Below are positions 1-10,301 of a stretch of 37,009 nucleotides of DNA, in pieces; position 1 is the stretch's first letter, and every line of letters begins with the position of its first letter. Under the pieces are notes generated by a model that made no database searches, was not told where the DNA came from, and saw nothing but the letters and a program-made list of their open reading frames with translations. The stretch covers positions 1 through 37,009 of the forward strand of contig JACQGQ010000037.1 in the NCBI GenBank assembly GCA_016199495.1, given 5' to 3'. The position numbers and the translations under genes were made by a program. The stretch comes from Chloroflexota bacterium (GTDB lineage Bacteria; Chloroflexota; Dehalococcoidia; Dehalococcoidales; UBA2162).

Positions 1-41
1 CCCCCTCTCCTTTGAAGGAGAGGGGGACACAGGGGGTGAGG
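1..41. repeat. Nested-palindrome intergenic element, copy R1 (truncated by window start)
   Basis: ccccctctcctt-tg-aaggagaggggg (12-bp perfect arms, 1-26) followed by acacagggggtgagg, the reverse complement of the element terminus cctcaccccctgtgt. Confidence 0.85.
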
Positions 42-175
42 TAGATAAACCCCCTGATTGAAGTCAGCAGCACAAAAAGGATATACTATTTATAGAGAAG
101 TCCACCGTTTTCTGCTTAAATCACGGCCAGACGGCAGTGCTGGCTGGTAGCATTACAGGGAGGCTGAGGATAAAA

Positions 176-340
176 ATGGCTATTTTTATTGGCATCATGG
201 GCGGGGCTCTCCTCGGTAGCGCCATCGGTTATTCAGGCAAGCGTGCCGGTATCGGCTGACGATTCGGCGTCAGCCCCTGGTCAGGGGCAATTTTCGGCAG
301 CCTGATAGGCCTGCTCTTTACCTTATCCGCTGCGGGATAG
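176..340 (+). pseudogene. Small glycine-rich membrane protein interrupted by an in-frame TGA
   Basis: Manual translation: MAIFIGIMGGALLGSAIGYSGKRAGIG*RFGVSPWSGAIFGSLIGLLFTLSAAG*. Both halves look like glycine-zipper transmembrane segments in one frame; TGA at 257-259. Confidence 0.5.
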
Positions 341-365
341 TCCGCCAGAATTATAAGAGTTTATC

Positions 366-2357
366 ATGCCAGACTTTGAAATCGTTGCTGATTTTAAGAT
401 GACCGGGGACCAGCCACAGGCGGTGGAGAAGCTGGTGGCGGGGTTGCAGCGCGGCTTCAAGCACCAGACAGTACTCGGGGTTACCGGCAGCGGTAAGACG
501 TTCACCATGGCTAATGTTATCGCCCGGGCGCAGAAGCCGACCCTGGTCATCAGCCACAACAAGACCTTAGCCGCCCAGCTTTACACCGAGTTCAAGGAGT
601 TCTTCCCCAACAGCGCCGTGGAATACTTCGTCAGCTATTACGACTACTACCAGCCGGAAGCCTACATCCCGCGGACCGACCTCTATATCGAGAAGGACGC
701 CGATGTCAATGAAGAGATCGATAAACTGCGCCACGCCGCCACCCGTGCCCTTTTTGAGCGCCGTGACGTGGTTATCGTGGCTTCGGTATCGTGTATCTAT
801 GGCCTGGGTTCGCCAGAGGAGTACCACAGCTTTGTCTGTAGCCTGAAACGGGGCGATAGCTATAACCGGAGCCAGCTTCTGCACAAGCTGGTAGATATGC
901 AGTATGAGCGCAATGACATGGACTTCAGCCGGGGCAAGTTCCGTGTGCGCGGCGATACCCTGGAAATACAGCCGGCTTACGAGGAGCTAGCCCTGCGGGC
1001 TGAGTTCTTCGGCGATACCCTGGAACGTATTGTGCAGATAGAGCCGTTAACCGGCGAGCTACTGGCTGAGCTGGACTCGGTGGACATCTATCCCGCCAAG
1101 CACTTTGTTACCTCGCAGGCTAAGCTGATGCGGGCTATCGAGAATATCCAACGGGAGATGGAGGAGAGGCTGAACGAGCTGAGGCAGCAAGGCAAACTGG
1201 TTGAAGCCGCCCGGCTGGAGACACGAACCAACTACGATATGGAAATGCTCCGGGAAGCCGGCTACTGCGCCGGCGTGGAAAACTATTCCCGCCACCTCTC
1301 CGGGCGTGCCCCCGGCAGTGCCCCCTGGACATTGCTCGACTACTTCCCGGACGATTTTCTCCTCTTTCTCGATGAATCACACATGACCATACCCCAGCTT
1401 CATGGCATGTACCACGGCGACCGTGCCCGCAAGGAAACACTGGTAGAATATGGCTTCCGTCTGCCTTCGGCTCTGGATAATCGCCCGCTCAGCTTTAATG
1501 AGTTTGAGCAGCGCATCAACCAGGTTATCTACACCTCGGCGACACCGTCCGATTACGAGTATAGCCACAGTCAGCAGGTGGTGGAGCAATTAGTCCGCCC
1601 GACCGGTCTGCTGGAACCTACGGTTGAGGTCAAGCCAACCAGGGGACAGATTGACGACCTCATCGACCAGATTAAGAGGCGGGTCGATAAAGGCGAGCGC
1701 TGCCTGGTAACTACCCTGACCAAGAGGATGGCCGAAGAGCTGGCCGACTATTTAATCGAGCTGGGAATGAAGACCCACTACCTTCACTCCGAGATTAATA
1801 CCCTGGAGAGGGTGGAGATACTGCGTGACCTTCGCCTCGGTGTTTATGATATTGTCGTCGGCATCAACCTGCTGCGGGAGGGATTGGACCTGCCCGAGGT
1901 GAGCCTGGTAGCTATTCTGGACGCGGACAAGGAGGGCTATCTGAGGTCGGAGAAGTCATTGATTCAGACTATGGGGCGTGCCTCACGGCATATCGACGGG
2001 CATGTCATTTTGTATGCGGACACAATTACTAAATCCATGCAAGCAGCCATTGATGAAACACACCGCCGCCGCCAGATTCAGCAAGCCTATAATGCCGAAC
2101 ACGGCATCACTCCCCAGGGAATCAGAAAAGCCATCAAAGATATTACCGAGCGGGTGAAGCAGGTGGCCGAAACCAGAACTCCCTACGTAGCAGCGCCTCT
2201 GGCTAAAGAAGACATCGCTCGTCTCATCAAAGACCTGGAAGCACAGATGAAGACAGCCGCCAGAAACCTTGAATTCGAGAAGGCGGCGCTGCTGCGCGAC
2301 CGCATCATCGAGCTAAGAAAGGAATTTGACTACACCGGGATAAAAAGTGGCAGATAA
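366..2357 (+). CDS. uvrB: Excinuclease ABC subunit B
   Basis: 663 aa; Walker [13 protein letters not shown], beta-hairpin [12 protein letters not shown], helicase motifs ([35 protein letters not shown]) and C-terminal UVR motif. Confidence 0.98.
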   Translation: MPDFEIVADFKMTGDQPQAVEKLVAGLQRGFKHQTVLGVTGSGKTFTMANVIARAQKPTLVISHNKTLAAQLYTEFKEFFPNSAVEYFVSYYDYYQPEAYIPRTDLYIEKDADVNEEIDKLRHAATRALFERRDVVIVASVSCIYGLGSPEEYHSFVCSLKRGDSYNRSQLLHKLVDMQYERNDMDFSRGKFRVRGDTLEIQPAYEELALRAEFFGDTLERIVQIEPLTGELLAELDSVDIYPAKHFVTSQAKLMRAIENIQREMEERLNELRQQGKLVEAARLETRTNYDMEMLREAGYCAGVENYSRHLSGRAPGSAPWTLLDYFPDDFLLFLDESHMTIPQLHGMYHGDRARKETLVEYGFRLPSALDNRPLSFNEFEQRINQVIYTSATPSDYEYSHSQQVVEQLVRPTGLLEPTVEVKPTRGQIDDLIDQIKRRVDKGERCLVTTLTKRMAEELADYLIELGMKTHYLHSEINTLERVEILRDLRLGVYDIVVGINLLREGLDLPEVSLVAILDADKEGYLRSEKSLIQTMGRASRHIDGHVILYADTITKSMQAAIDETHRRRQIQQAYNAEHGITPQGIRKAIKDITERVKQVAETRTPYVAAPLAKEDIARLIKDLEAQMKTAARNLEFEKAALLRDRIIELRKEFDYTGIKSGR

Positions 2358-2517
2358 CCAGACGGAAACCAGACAGGAGCGCCGGGAAAAGAAACTCAAG
2401 CAAAAGCGAGAGCGAATACCCCAGCACGGAAAAGGGCTGGTGAGGATATACAAGGAAGCTATTCTCAAGCGGATAAACAAGCTGAGGAACGAGAAGGAGA
2501 AACAGCCGGGAAAGTGA
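2347..2517 (+). CDS. Small basic protein of unknown function (GTG start, overlaps the uvrB stop)
   Basis: Manual translation: (V/M)[55 protein letters not shown]; overlaps the last 11 nt of uvrB in another frame; not in the ORF track (GTG start, short). Confidence 0.45.
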   Translation: MADNQTETRQERREKKLKQKRERIPQHGKGLVRIYKEAILKRINKLRNEKEKQPGK

Positions 2518-2524
2518 AGCGGCG

Positions 2525-2956
2525 ATGACCGATAAACCCAGGAAGAGACCAAAGTGTTCCACGTGCGGTAAGTGCTGCCGGGCGCCCGTTATTTTAATTA
2601 CGAAGCCCAGCGACCTCAGGCGATGGGCACAGCAAGGTCGGTCAGATATCCTCCGCTATGCTTCGGTACCTGTACTGCGAGGTTATGGTGACCTCTGGAT
2701 AAGCATCGACGGTAGCGAAGGGTCTGGCTATTGCCCGTTTATTAGGAGAGTTAGTCAGGATAAATTTACCTGCACAATCCAGGATACCAAGCCGAAAGTA
2801 TGTAAAGAATTCTGGTGTGAGTGGACCTACGGGGTTGGGCAGAAAGGAATACCTTTCAAAACTGACCGTGGCTGGACTGACAGAGCCAAGCAATTAGGCT
2901 ATGGGCAGAGCACTAATCGCAGCCGTCAGAATGCTAGTGTTCAGTCTCATAAATAG
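2525..2956 (+). CDS. YkgJ-like cysteine-cluster protein (putative zinc/iron binding)
   Basis: CSTCGKCCRAPV ... CPFIRR ... CTIQDTKPKVCKEFWCEW cysteine pattern. Confidence 0.65.
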   Translation: MTDKPRKRPKCSTCGKCCRAPVILITKPSDLRRWAQQGRSDILRYASVPVLRGYGDLWISIDGSEGSGYCPFIRRVSQDKFTCTIQDTKPKVCKEFWCEWTYGVGQKGIPFKTDRGWTDRAKQLGYGQSTNRSRQNASVQSHK

Positions 2957-2986
2957 CTTTCATCAACAGCTCAAATTATTTACTCA

Positions 2987-3121
2987 CCTCACCCCCTGTG
3001 TCCCCCTCTCCTTGAAAGGAGAGGGGGAAGAGATTTTAGAGAGGGGGCTTCGCCCCCTCTCTTTCTTTTACTCCCCCTTCCCCCGTATTAAATACGGGGG
3101 AAGGGGGCAGGGGGATAGGTT
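2987..3121. repeat. Nested-palindrome intergenic element, copy R2 (complete, about 135 bp)
   Basis: Termini cctcaccccctg ... cagggggataggtta. Internal hairpins: H1 3002-3027 (12-bp arms), H2 3038-3062 (agagagggggc-ttc-gccccctctct), H3 3073-3107 (17-bp perfect arms cccccttcccccgtatt-a-aatacgggggaaggggg). Confidence 0.9.
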
Positions 3122-3262
3122 ACAAACAAGGCATGGCGCCATTTGTGAGTCTGCTCATCACTTTCAGCATTTGTCCACATTGGCATAATTTCAACTTATT
3201 TGCGGGACTAGACACTAGCCACTGATGTCACCTGGTAAATAGCAGATGTCGGGAGCAAGTAA

Positions 3263-5377
3263 TCAGGAGGTCAACCTCTTGTAGAGGATGGGCAGGTGCC
3301 GGGGAAGAGACTTGACATCAAGAATCACCTCATGGTCGATATCGTGGGACATATCTTTCAGGAAATCATATCCCGCGGCATCAATAGTAAGGCAGAAGGG
3401 CACGATATTCTTCCGCTTGGCTTCAACAAAAGCCATTTCGGTATCACGGAGGGCGTACTCTTTATCGTCGCTGTCCTGGCCGTAGTCCCTGTCCTGAGGG
3501 TAGCCATCACTAACCAGGAAGAGTATTTTAGTCGCGGCATCACTAGCCTCTAACTTTGAGATGGCATGTCTGATGGCTGGCCCCATTCTGGTGCTGAAGA
3601 GCGGCCTGATGCTGGCTATCCGCCTCTCCACAGTGCCAGAAAAGGCCTCATCCATCTCTTTGATAACCTGTAGCTCAACATTATCCCGACCAGAGCTGGA
3701 AAAGCCATAAACTCCGTAACAATCACCGATAATCTCCAGGGCATTTACCATCAAGACCACGCTTTCCTTGGCAACGTCAATTACCCGCCGCCGGGGACGT
3801 TTCGCCAGCTCTTCACTACGGTCGGCTCCTGATGGCGACGGTACCTCCATAGTATCGGGACGGCAATCGGGGTAGTCCCCTCCTTCATCGTTGTCCTTAA
3901 TTATTTCAGAGGTAGAAGCACTCATGTCAATGAGGAAGACCACGGCCACATCCCGCTGTATCTTCATTTTCTTCCAGTATATCTTCTCATTAGGTGTCTG
4001 CCCGGCCTTCCTCTCCACGACTGATTCAATCATAGCGTCCAGGTCTATTTCTTCACCATCCTGAAGTTTGCTCAACTTTTTAAGATTTTGCGGCGCCAGC
4101 ATTTCAAATTGCTTGCGAAGCTGCCGGGCAAGTGAGGAGTTACGGGACAGGGTTTCCTTAAAGAAATCAGCACTTCCGTCGGGCAGTGGTAGCTCTCTGA
4201 TGCGGCACCATCCGGGCAGGTAGCCACAGGTCCGGAAATCCCACTCGTCGTAGAGAAAAGTTCGCACCTCTTCCTTTTCCAGGGTCTCATCCAATGCAGC
4301 CCGGGGCTTACGCCTGTCTTCCTCCTCTTCATCCGAGGGGATTTCCTCTGCCTGGCTTCCAGCCGAGAAGTCATTCACATAGAAAGCAGCGGCGGGGTAG
4401 TGGTCGCGCAGAACCTCGCCAAGCTCTATTTCCCTGTTGACAAACCTTTTGATATCCTCGAGGGAGAATGGTTCAGTATCCGAGTTACCCCGTAATGCCA
4501 TTTGTAACAGGGACTGGTAAGCCAGCTCCGTGTCCAGCTCGTTTGCGCTACTGGCGGCGACGCTAAGCTCAGTCCCGTTCAATTCGGTCTCATTCAACCC
4601 GGTCACATCCCCCTGTTCCACGGGGAATCGCTGCTCAGGCAGAGCACTGCTGAGCTGGTAGAGACGAAAAGTAGCCTCGGCAGAATCTTCAACGGTCGCC
4701 TCCAGAGATTGCAGGCGCTGCAGGATTGGTAGGGCTGATTGAAGGGGCCGGCGCAGAATAGCGGGCAGCACCGGGGGTTTGCTGCCGAGACCCACCCAGA
4801 TGAGAATTTCAAGGAAAGCCCGTCTCAGAGGCAGAGAGGCAAGAGGCGGTCTCATCAATAGAGACTCTCGCTGAATCCGCTGATAGCTGCCCCTGATGCC
4901 GGCGTATTCCTGCTGCAGCCGGTAATCAATCCTGATATCTTCGGCCACGGCGAATATGCCGGTGGCGAGCTCCCTGTCGTCGAAGAGACTGAAGAACCTC
5001 TCGATGTCAGTCAGGTCAGCCTCGTCTTTGGCGAGCCGTTGCCCTGGCTGACCGGGGAATAGACCGGCGGCCTTTTCGAAGGAAAAATTAAAGGTGCCGA
5101 ATTCGATGTGGCCAGCTTGATGGGTAACCGCCGCCTTGTACCAGGCAAAGTTCTCCTCTTCAGAATCATACCTGTCCACAGCGAGGGGTAAGAAAATAGT
5201 GGTTCCCTTAGCGGCTGGTATGTCGGGATGCAGCCACCACCCCGAGCCCTGATAACAGTCAATTTGAACCCTGGCGCCAGCCAAAGCCTGGCTATACATG
5301 AGTAGTAGCCTACTCACCTGCTCAAGCTCAACGCGAGCGGATAACTGACTCAGGTTGTTAGCACTGTTTTGAGCCAA
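3263..5377 (-). CDS. VWA-domain protein, CbbO/NorD-like
   Basis: 704 aa; MIDAS-like VVFLIDMSASTSE and LFLVSDGYPQD near the C-terminus; directly downstream of a CbbQ/NorQ-type AAA+ gene. Confidence 0.8.
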   Translation of the reverse strand: MAQNSANNLSQLSARVELEQVSRLLLMYSQALAGARVQIDCYQGSGWWLHPDIPAAKGTTIFLPLAVDRYDSEEENFAWYKAAVTHQAGHIEFGTFNFSFEKAAGLFPGQPGQRLAKDEADLTDIERFFSLFDDRELATGIFAVAEDIRIDYRLQQEYAGIRGSYQRIQRESLLMRPPLASLPLRRAFLEILIWVGLGSKPPVLPAILRRPLQSALPILQRLQSLEATVEDSAEATFRLYQLSSALPEQRFPVEQGDVTGLNETELNGTELSVAASSANELDTELAYQSLLQMALRGNSDTEPFSLEDIKRFVNREIELGEVLRDHYPAAAFYVNDFSAGSQAEEIPSDEEEEDRRKPRAALDETLEKEEVRTFLYDEWDFRTCGYLPGWCRIRELPLPDGSADFFKETLSRNSSLARQLRKQFEMLAPQNLKKLSKLQDGEEIDLDAMIESVVERKAGQTPNEKIYWKKMKIQRDVAVVFLIDMSASTSEIIKDNDEGGDYPDCRPDTMEVPSPSGADRSEELAKRPRRRVIDVAKESVVLMVNALEIIGDCYGVYGFSSSGRDNVELQVIKEMDEAFSGTVERRIASIRPLFSTRMGPAIRHAISKLEASDAATKILFLVSDGYPQDRDYGQDSDDKEYALRDTEMAFVEAKRKNIVPFCLTIDAAGYDFLKDMSHDIDHEVILDVKSLPRHLPILYKRLTS

Positions 5378-5386
5378 AATGACCGC

Positions 5387-6259
5387 CTATTCAAAGATAG
5401 CGGAGACGACTTCTCGAAGGCTCCGTTGAATCTCAGCATCATCGGTTAGCGCCGCGACTACGGACACTTCAGCGGCACGGCGAGGCGAGACTCCAGCTTC
5501 AATCATCCTGGCGGCGTAGATGAGAAGACGGGTGCCCACGCCCTCTTCCAGGCCATACTCTCTCAGATTACGTACTTTCTCCCCGAGTTTGGCTAATTCG
5601 CCGGCTATTTCCGGGGAAGTACTGGCTTCATGCTGGATGATTTCCTTCTCCAGTTCCCGGGGCGGATGGGTAAAATCGATGGCAGCAAACCGTTGACGGG
5701 TACTGTGTTTCAGGTCTTTGAGCACGCTCTGATAGCCTGGATTGTAGGAGATTACTAGCAGAAAGCCGTCATTGGCTTCGACTACCTCTCCCTTCTTCTC
5801 GATAGGCAGGAAGCGGCGGTGGTCGGTCAGGGGATGAATGAGAACGGTCGTGTCTTTGCGAGCCTCAACAATTTCATCGAGGTAACAGATGGCACCCGCT
5901 TTCACCGCCCGGGTAAGCGGCCCATCGACCCACTTTGTCGAGTCTCCCTCGAGGAGATACCTCCCGACCAGGTCACTGGCCGTCAGGTCGTCGTGGCAAG
6001 CCACCGTTACCAGGGGTATTCCTCCATCCTCCGAGGCACAGAGGGCATCCTTTTGCCCCAGCTTATAAGCCATATACTCGACGAACCTGGTCTTGCCACA
6101 GCCGGTAGGCCCCTTGAGCAGAACCGGCACCTTCTGGGCGTAGGCCGCCTCGAATATCTGAATCTCGTCTCCCAGGGGCAGGTAGAAAGGTTCCTCTTTA
6201 ATAAAGTATTCTTCGATACGATACTGCTTAGCGGTGGTACTCTTCGTCTCAAGGGACAT
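5387..6259 (-). CDS. MoxR-family AAA+ ATPase, CbbQ/NirQ/NorQ type
   Basis: 290 aa; [21 protein letters not shown] Walker [16 protein letters not shown] Walker [13 protein letters not shown] sensor; C-terminal CbbQ_C-like region. Confidence 0.88.
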   Translation of the reverse strand: MSLETKSTTAKQYRIEEYFIKEEPFYLPLGDEIQIFEAAYAQKVPVLLKGPTGCGKTRFVEYMAYKLGQKDALCASEDGGIPLVTVACHDDLTASDLVGRYLLEGDSTKWVDGPLTRAVKAGAICYLDEIVEARKDTTVLIHPLTDHRRFLPIEKKGEVVEANDGFLLVISYNPGYQSVLKDLKHSTRQRFAAIDFTHPPRELEKEIIQHEASTSPEIAGELAKLGEKVRNLREYGLEEGVGTRLLIYAARMIEAGVSPRRAAEVSVVAALTDDAEIQRSLREVVSAIFE

Positions 6260-6372
6260 TCAATTCGCCTCCGTTCCTGCCCCGCTTCGGGGGCACTATC
6301 TCTTACCCAACATATAATCTTACTCGTTACCGGCCAGTCGGTCAAGCGGATGGGGTGTGAAGCTATTCCCTA

Positions 6373-7335
6373 ATGCCATTATACTACAAGAGCCATGACA
6401 CTACCAGCAGAATGGTAGCCAACACAGACGGAGTTGAAGCGGCGGGGGAAGTGAACAGCCTTATTAGCAACTTGCTGTCTCTTCCACACAGGCGTATAAT
6501 GCCAATTGAAATGGCTTTAGTATTCGATGAAATTGGCAAGTGGTCTGAGATAAAGCTAGATATTATCGAAAAATATGCTTTGCCATACTCCAAAATTCTT
6601 GCGAGCCGAAAGAATCCAGAGTTTCATCATGTCTACATCGATGCCTTTGCCGGCTCAGGTACACATATTTCAAGAACTACGAGAGACCCTATACGTGGAA
6701 GTCCTCAAATTGCTTTGGATATTAAGCCTCATTTCAAAGAATACTACTTTATTGATACTGATGGTGCTAAGGTAGCTGAATTAAATAGACTTATATCAGA
6801 TCGCCCTGAGGCTCATGTCCTTCAAGGAGATTGTAACTCGATATTATTGACAGATGTATTCCCAAGAGTGATGTACAAAGACTTTCGTAGGGGGCTTTGC
6901 CTCCTTGACCCATATGGGCTGGACTTGGATTGGAAAGTAATTGAGACGGCTGGACAAATGAAAAGCATTGATATGATTCTCAATTTTCCGGTCATGGCTA
7001 TGAACCGTAACGTATTTTGGCGTAATCCTGAAGGCGTAGACCCCGCGGATATTCTAAGAATGAATACCTACTGGGGGGACGAGTCCTGGAAGAAAGCCGC
7101 CTATCGTCCGACTCCCAATCTCTTCGGAGAAGTCAAGGGAATTAAGGGAAATAACAGAACAATCGCGTTAGCCTTTAAGAAGCGTCTTCAAGATGTGGCT
7201 AAATTTACTTATGTTTCAAAGCCGTTACCTATGCGAAATTCTAAGAGTGCTACTATATACTACTTGTTTTTTGCTACCCAACAGCAAATAGCCAACAACA
7301 TCATAACAAATATATTTAAAAAGTATAGCGGATAG
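6373..7335 (+). CDS. Three-Cys-motif partner protein TcmP (Rossmann/methyltransferase-like)
   Basis: [51 protein letters not shown]; followed 11 nt later by a DUF5131/Gp37-Gp68 gene. True start is probably downstream of 6373 (e.g. the Met of [11 protein letters not shown]). Confidence 0.85.
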   Translation: MPLYYKSHDTTSRMVANTDGVEAAGEVNSLISNLLSLPHRRIMPIEMALVFDEIGKWSEIKLDIIEKYALPYSKILASRKNPEFHHVYIDAFAGSGTHISRTTRDPIRGSPQIALDIKPHFKEYYFIDTDGAKVAELNRLISDRPEAHVLQGDCNSILLTDVFPRVMYKDFRRGLCLLDPYGLDLDWKVIETAGQMKSIDMILNFPVMAMNRNVFWRNPEGVDPADILRMNTYWGDESWKKAAYRPTPNLFGEVKGIKGNNRTIALAFKKRLQDVAKFTYVSKPLPMRNSKSATIYYLFFATQQQIANNIITNIFKKYSG

Positions 7336-7346
7336 AGAATGAAATA

Positions 7347-8081
7347 ATGGCGCTATCATCATCCATAGAATGGACAGATTCTACATGGAATCCTATTACT
7401 GGATGTACCAAAATTAGCTCAGGGTGTGCCAACTGCTATGCTGAGCGCATGGCACTACGCCTAAAAGTAATGGGCAATCCTAATTATACCAATGGCTTTT
7501 CCATCACTTTACACGAAGACGCCTTAGAACTCCCTCTTAAATGGAGAAAACCACAGACTATATTTGTTAATTCCATGAGCGATTTATTCCATGAGAATGT
7601 CCCAGATGAGTTTATTCTTCGAGTGTTCGACATTATGCGACGTGCAGACTGGCATCGTTATCAGATTCTTACTAAGAGGACGGAAAGACTGATGGACATT
7701 AGCCCAAAACTTCCGTGGATGCCACACATCTGGATGGGCGCCACCGTGGAAGCGCAAAATTATATCTATCGTATTGACCACCTCCAGAGAACAAGCGCGA
7801 CTGTTAAGTTTCTATCACTAGAACCTCTGCTCGGCACGATTCCAAATCTGCGTCTCGAAGGAATAGACTGGGTGATTGTTGGAGGTGAGTCTGGGCCAAA
7901 ATCTAGACCTATGAAAAAGTCTTGGGTAATTGATATTCGCAACCAGTGCCAAGAGAAAAAAGTGCTATTTTTCTTTAAGCAATGGGGTGGCATAAACAAA
8001 AAGAGGACAGGGCGAGAGCTTGAGGGTCGCACTTGGGATGAAACACCGCCGTTGTTACCCGTCGCCCCGGTCTTATTATAG
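7347..8081 (+). CDS. DUF5131 / phage Gp37-Gp68 family (three-Cys-motif) protein
   Basis: [36 protein letters not shown]-terminus; [42 protein letters not shown]. Confidence 0.88.
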   Translation: MALSSSIEWTDSTWNPITGCTKISSGCANCYAERMALRLKVMGNPNYTNGFSITLHEDALELPLKWRKPQTIFVNSMSDLFHENVPDEFILRVFDIMRRADWHRYQILTKRTERLMDISPKLPWMPHIWMGATVEAQNYIYRIDHLQRTSATVKFLSLEPLLGTIPNLRLEGIDWVIVGGESGPKSRPMKKSWVIDIRNQCQEKKVLFFFKQWGGINKKRTGRELEGRTWDETPPLLPVAPVLL

Positions 8082-10277
8082 TTGTTCCTCTTCCCCCTCA
8101 CCACTCTCCTCCTCAAGCTGTTCCATAATGCGGGCGGCGCGGGGGTAACCGATGTGCAAGCGCCGCTGCAAGAAGGAGGCGGAGATGTGCTGGTGTTCTC
8201 GCGCCAGTTGCCGGGCGGTCTCCAGGAGTGAGTCCGCCGGATAGCCCCCTTTTCGGGCAGTAGTGCCGGTTGGGGCAAGCTCTTCCAGCTTTAGCGAGGG
8301 CGCCTCTTCCCGCCGCTGACTTCCCCAGAGGTAGACCAGCCTCTCCGCCTCGGCATCAGAGACAAAGCACCCCTGGAGGCGTTTCGGCTTACCCGCCTCG
8401 GTCGGCATGTAGAGCATATCCCCTTTACCCAGGAGCTTCTCAGCACCGCCACCATCGATAATAGTACGTGAGTCTACTTGCGAGGTAACCGCGAAGCTAA
8501 TGCGAGTGGGGAAGTTAGCCTTGATTAAGCCGGTAACAACATCTACTGAGGGGCGTTGGGTCGCTACTACCAGGTGAATACCGACAGCCCGGGATAGCTG
8601 GGCGAGACGGCATAGAATCTGCTCGACCTCATCGCCACCGGACATCATTAAATCAGCCAGTTCATCAATGATGAGTACCATATAGGGCATTTTCTCATCC
8701 CCCTGCCTGGTTTTATTGTAACCCTCAATGTTACGGCTACTGGCGCTAGCCAGTTTTTGATAGCGTTGGTTCATCTCCTGGCTGAGCCAGCGCAGTACCC
8801 CCAGGGCTTTATCGGTATCGACGATAACCGGGACAACCAGATGGGGAATACTATTAAACGTGGTCAGTTCTACCCTCTTGGGGTCAATCATAATAAACTT
8901 AACATCATTAGGCGTATTATAGAGCAGCAGGCAGCAGATAATAGAGTTCAAGCAAACCGTCTTACCACTGCCGGTAGCCCCGGCAACCAGCAGATGCGGC
9001 ATCCTCGCCAGGTCAGCGGTTACCGCCTCACCACCAGCCCCCTTACCCAGTGCCAGAGTTAACTTGGACCTGGCTTGCATTTTCTGAAAAACGCTGGTCT
9101 CGATGACGCCACGCAGGCTGACCATGCTGGAAACGGTATTAGGCACTTCAATGCCGACTACCGATTTACCCGGCACCGGGGCTTCAATCCTGATACTGGA
9201 GGCCGCCAGTGCCAGGGCCAGGTCATTAGCCAGTGAATTGATTCTATCAACCTTAACCCTTGTTTTAGACACCTCTTCCAGCTTTACTTTAACATTGCCG
9301 TCTTTATCTCTCTCTCTTACTTCCTTCGTCTTTCTGTCCCAGCCTGGCTCCACACCGAACTGAGTAACCGTTGGCCCCTCGTTTATCTGCGCCACCTTAG
9401 CCTCAACGCCGTAGCTGGCGAGAGCCTCCTCGATAAGCCGGGCTCGGTGCATATTGTCAGCCTGACTAAACTGGACTTCGGGAGACCTATCTAAAATATC
9501 AATCGGTGGTAACCGCCAACCATCAATAGTAACCAGGTCCGGCGATTCACCATACTTCTTCCATACCTCCTGAGCCACCTGTTTCAGTTCCTTTACCGCC
9601 GGGGCAGAAACGCCCGTTGGGATGGCCGCTTTCCTTTCCGGCTCTATCCGCCGAAGTTCAGGAATCACGGTCACTGAAGGTAGTGACGGCTTTGGCTGGC
9701 GGGCCAGCCCGGGAATCGGCCTCTTTTTAGATTGTTTACCTATCCACCGGATTAACCCGGCCGCCAGACGGAAACTGACCCCGGGGACGACTAAAATAGT
9801 ACCGATAATAACTAACCCCAGTATCCGCAGTATGCCGGTAATATCCGTGTAGCCCACGATACCAAAGCTAAAGCTACCCCCCAGGCTAACCCCCCGGAGA
9901 AGACCCTCTCCGGGAAAATAAGCCAGTACTCCCCAGGCGGCCAGGGTAAAGGCAATACCAGCCAGCCAGTAGTGCCAACGACGTATCATTGAGGCTAGCT
10001 TCTGTAGCCATAGCCCTCCGACCAGAGCGGCCACAGCGCTGATGATAAAGACCAGCCCCCAACCAAACTGCCTCAGCGTATCTTTGATGACACCGCCAGC
10101 CCATGAAGTTAGCGCCGCCCATTGCCAGTATAAGAAGGCTAGAAGGATGGCTCCCAAGGTAACGTACCAGTAGCGGAACGGTGAGAGTAGCATAAAAGGC
10201 AGCAGCCCACTCCCCCACGACCTTCTTTGAGGCTTATCTCTGGATTTACCCTCGTTCTTAGACTTCGTCTTAGCCAT
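8076..10277 (-). CDS. ftsK: DNA translocase FtsK/SpoIIIE
   Basis: Four or more N-terminal TM segments, [19 protein letters not shown] Walker [38 protein letters not shown]-terminal gamma winged helix ([24 protein letters not shown]). Likely start ATG at 10277; the ORF track extends to a GTG at 10307 inside a repeat. Confidence 0.95.
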   Translation of the reverse strand: MAKTKSKNEGKSRDKPQRRSWGSGLLPFMLLSPFRYWYVTLGAILLAFLYWQWAALTSWAGGVIKDTLRQFGWGLVFIISAVAALVGGLWLQKLASMIRRWHYWLAGIAFTLAAWGVLAYFPGEGLLRGVSLGGSFSFGIVGYTDITGILRILGLVIIGTILVVPGVSFRLAAGLIRWIGKQSKKRPIPGLARQPKPSLPSVTVIPELRRIEPERKAAIPTGVSAPAVKELKQVAQEVWKKYGESPDLVTIDGWRLPPIDILDRSPEVQFSQADNMHRARLIEEALASYGVEAKVAQINEGPTVTQFGVEPGWDRKTKEVRERDKDGNVKVKLEEVSKTRVKVDRINSLANDLALALAASSIRIEAPVPGKSVVGIEVPNTVSSMVSLRGVIETSVFQKMQARSKLTLALGKGAGGEAVTADLARMPHLLVAGATGSGKTVCLNSIICCLLLYNTPNDVKFIMIDPKRVELTTFNSIPHLVVPVIVDTDKALGVLRWLSQEMNQRYQKLASASSRNIEGYNKTRQGDEKMPYMVLIIDELADLMMSGGDEVEQILCRLAQLSRAVGIHLVVATQRPSVDVVTGLIKANFPTRISFAVTSQVDSRTIIDGGGAEKLLGKGDMLYMPTEAGKPKRLQGCFVSDAEAERLVYLWGSQRREEAPSLKLEELAPTGTTARKGGYPADSLLETARQLAREHQHISASFLQRRLHIGYPRAARIMEQLEEESGEGEEEQL

Positions 10278-10301
10278 CTTACTCTTTAGATTGTTTACTA
10301 A

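Noticed and set aside
2987-3121. Repeats as simple rho-independent terminators
   Set aside because: Stems are not followed by U-tracts, several hairpins are concatenated, and copies also sit upstream of genes; a terminator role is possible but not supported as the primary explanation.
2901-3188. ORF-track CDS of 95 aa on the plus strand
   Set aside because: Mostly translation of repeat R2 (LTPCVPLSLKGEGEEILERGLRPLSFFYSPFPRIKYGGRGQGDRL); no independent coding evidence.
5819-6373. 184-aa antisense ORF over the CbbQ-like gene
   Set aside because: Shadow ORF; the minus-strand AAA+ protein has clear motifs.
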